From contig NVRZ01000048.1 in NCBI GenBank assembly GCA_002401055.1, positions 1 through 15,339 of the forward strand: 15,339 nt of DNA. Direction: 5' to 3'. Source of the DNA: Bacteroidota bacterium. Its GTDB lineage: Bacteria; Bacteroidota; Bacteroidia; NORP154. Of the stretch, positions 15,303 to 15,339 are shown one piece after another (within the stretch, counting starts at the first letter, position 1; each line of letters starts with the position of its first letter). The notes under the pieces are model-generated. The model did not search any database. It saw only the letters and a list, made by a program, of their open reading frames with translations, and was not told the DNA's origin. The translations under genes and the position numbers were made by a program.

Positions 15303-15339
15303 ATGACCACGTTAAATAAACCCTCAAACATTATTAAAG
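15303..15339 (+). CDS. Possible start of a further operon gene, cut by the window end
   Basis: An ATG at 15303 opens MTTLNKPSNIIK with no stop before the window ends. It lies 24 nt after the PorP/SprF stop in an A-rich context like the other starts in this operon. Twelve codons are too few to identify a product, and the open frame could be chance. Confidence 0.35.
   Translation, partial: MTTLNKPSNIIK

Overview
The window looks like chromosomal DNA of a member of the Bacteroidota, probably Flavobacteriales-like (the phylum is an inference with good support, the order a guess). The evidence is type IX secretion (T9SS) C-terminal sorting domains of both type A and type B, a PorP/SprF-family protein, a TAnnTTTG-type -7 promoter box, A-rich translation starts without Shine-Dalgarno motifs, a 40-residue-period TPR membrane protein of a style common in this phylum, and degenerate heptamer repeats.

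Left part (1-2257): the window opens inside the 3' end of a gene paralogous to the next one. This tail carries an in-frame TAG, and its ancestral stop overlaps the ATG of a complete 674-aa TPR/coiled-coil/three-helix membrane protein gene. That gene seems to have absorbed repeat-like DNA in frame at three places: an inverted, heptamer-like repeat under the signal peptide codons, a G/A-rich segment just after the mature N-terminus, and a 29-bp palindrome in the loop between two membrane helices. A nine-unit array of 7-bp repeats fills the gap between this gene and the convergent GAPDH gene.

Middle (2259-3562): a glycolytic-type GAPDH gene on the minus strand is divergent from a large plus-strand operon. 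The 308-bp divergent region is densely structured. It holds two adjacent 18-bp perfect palindromes of the same design, a good Bacteroidota-type promoter, an 11-bp direct repeat bracketing its -7 box, an 8-bp hairpin at the predicted mRNA 5' end, and a 12-nt motif shared by both divergent leaders.

Right part (3563-15339): the operon encodes a 2055-aa secreted modular protein (GEVED, CARDB-like, MAM-like and PKD modules, type A sorting domain), a 1498-aa secreted modular protein (MAM-like, PKD and Ig-like modules, type B sorting domain) and a 341-aa PorP/SprF-family outer-membrane protein, spaced 6 and 19 nt apart. The likely picture is a surface adhesin or matrix cassette. Both giants would cross the inner membrane by Sec and the outer membrane by T9SS, with the PorP/SprF protein as probable outer-membrane partner of the type B protein. 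A further gene may start at 15303 and run out of the window. No RNA genes, CRISPR arrays, transposases or phage genes are visible.
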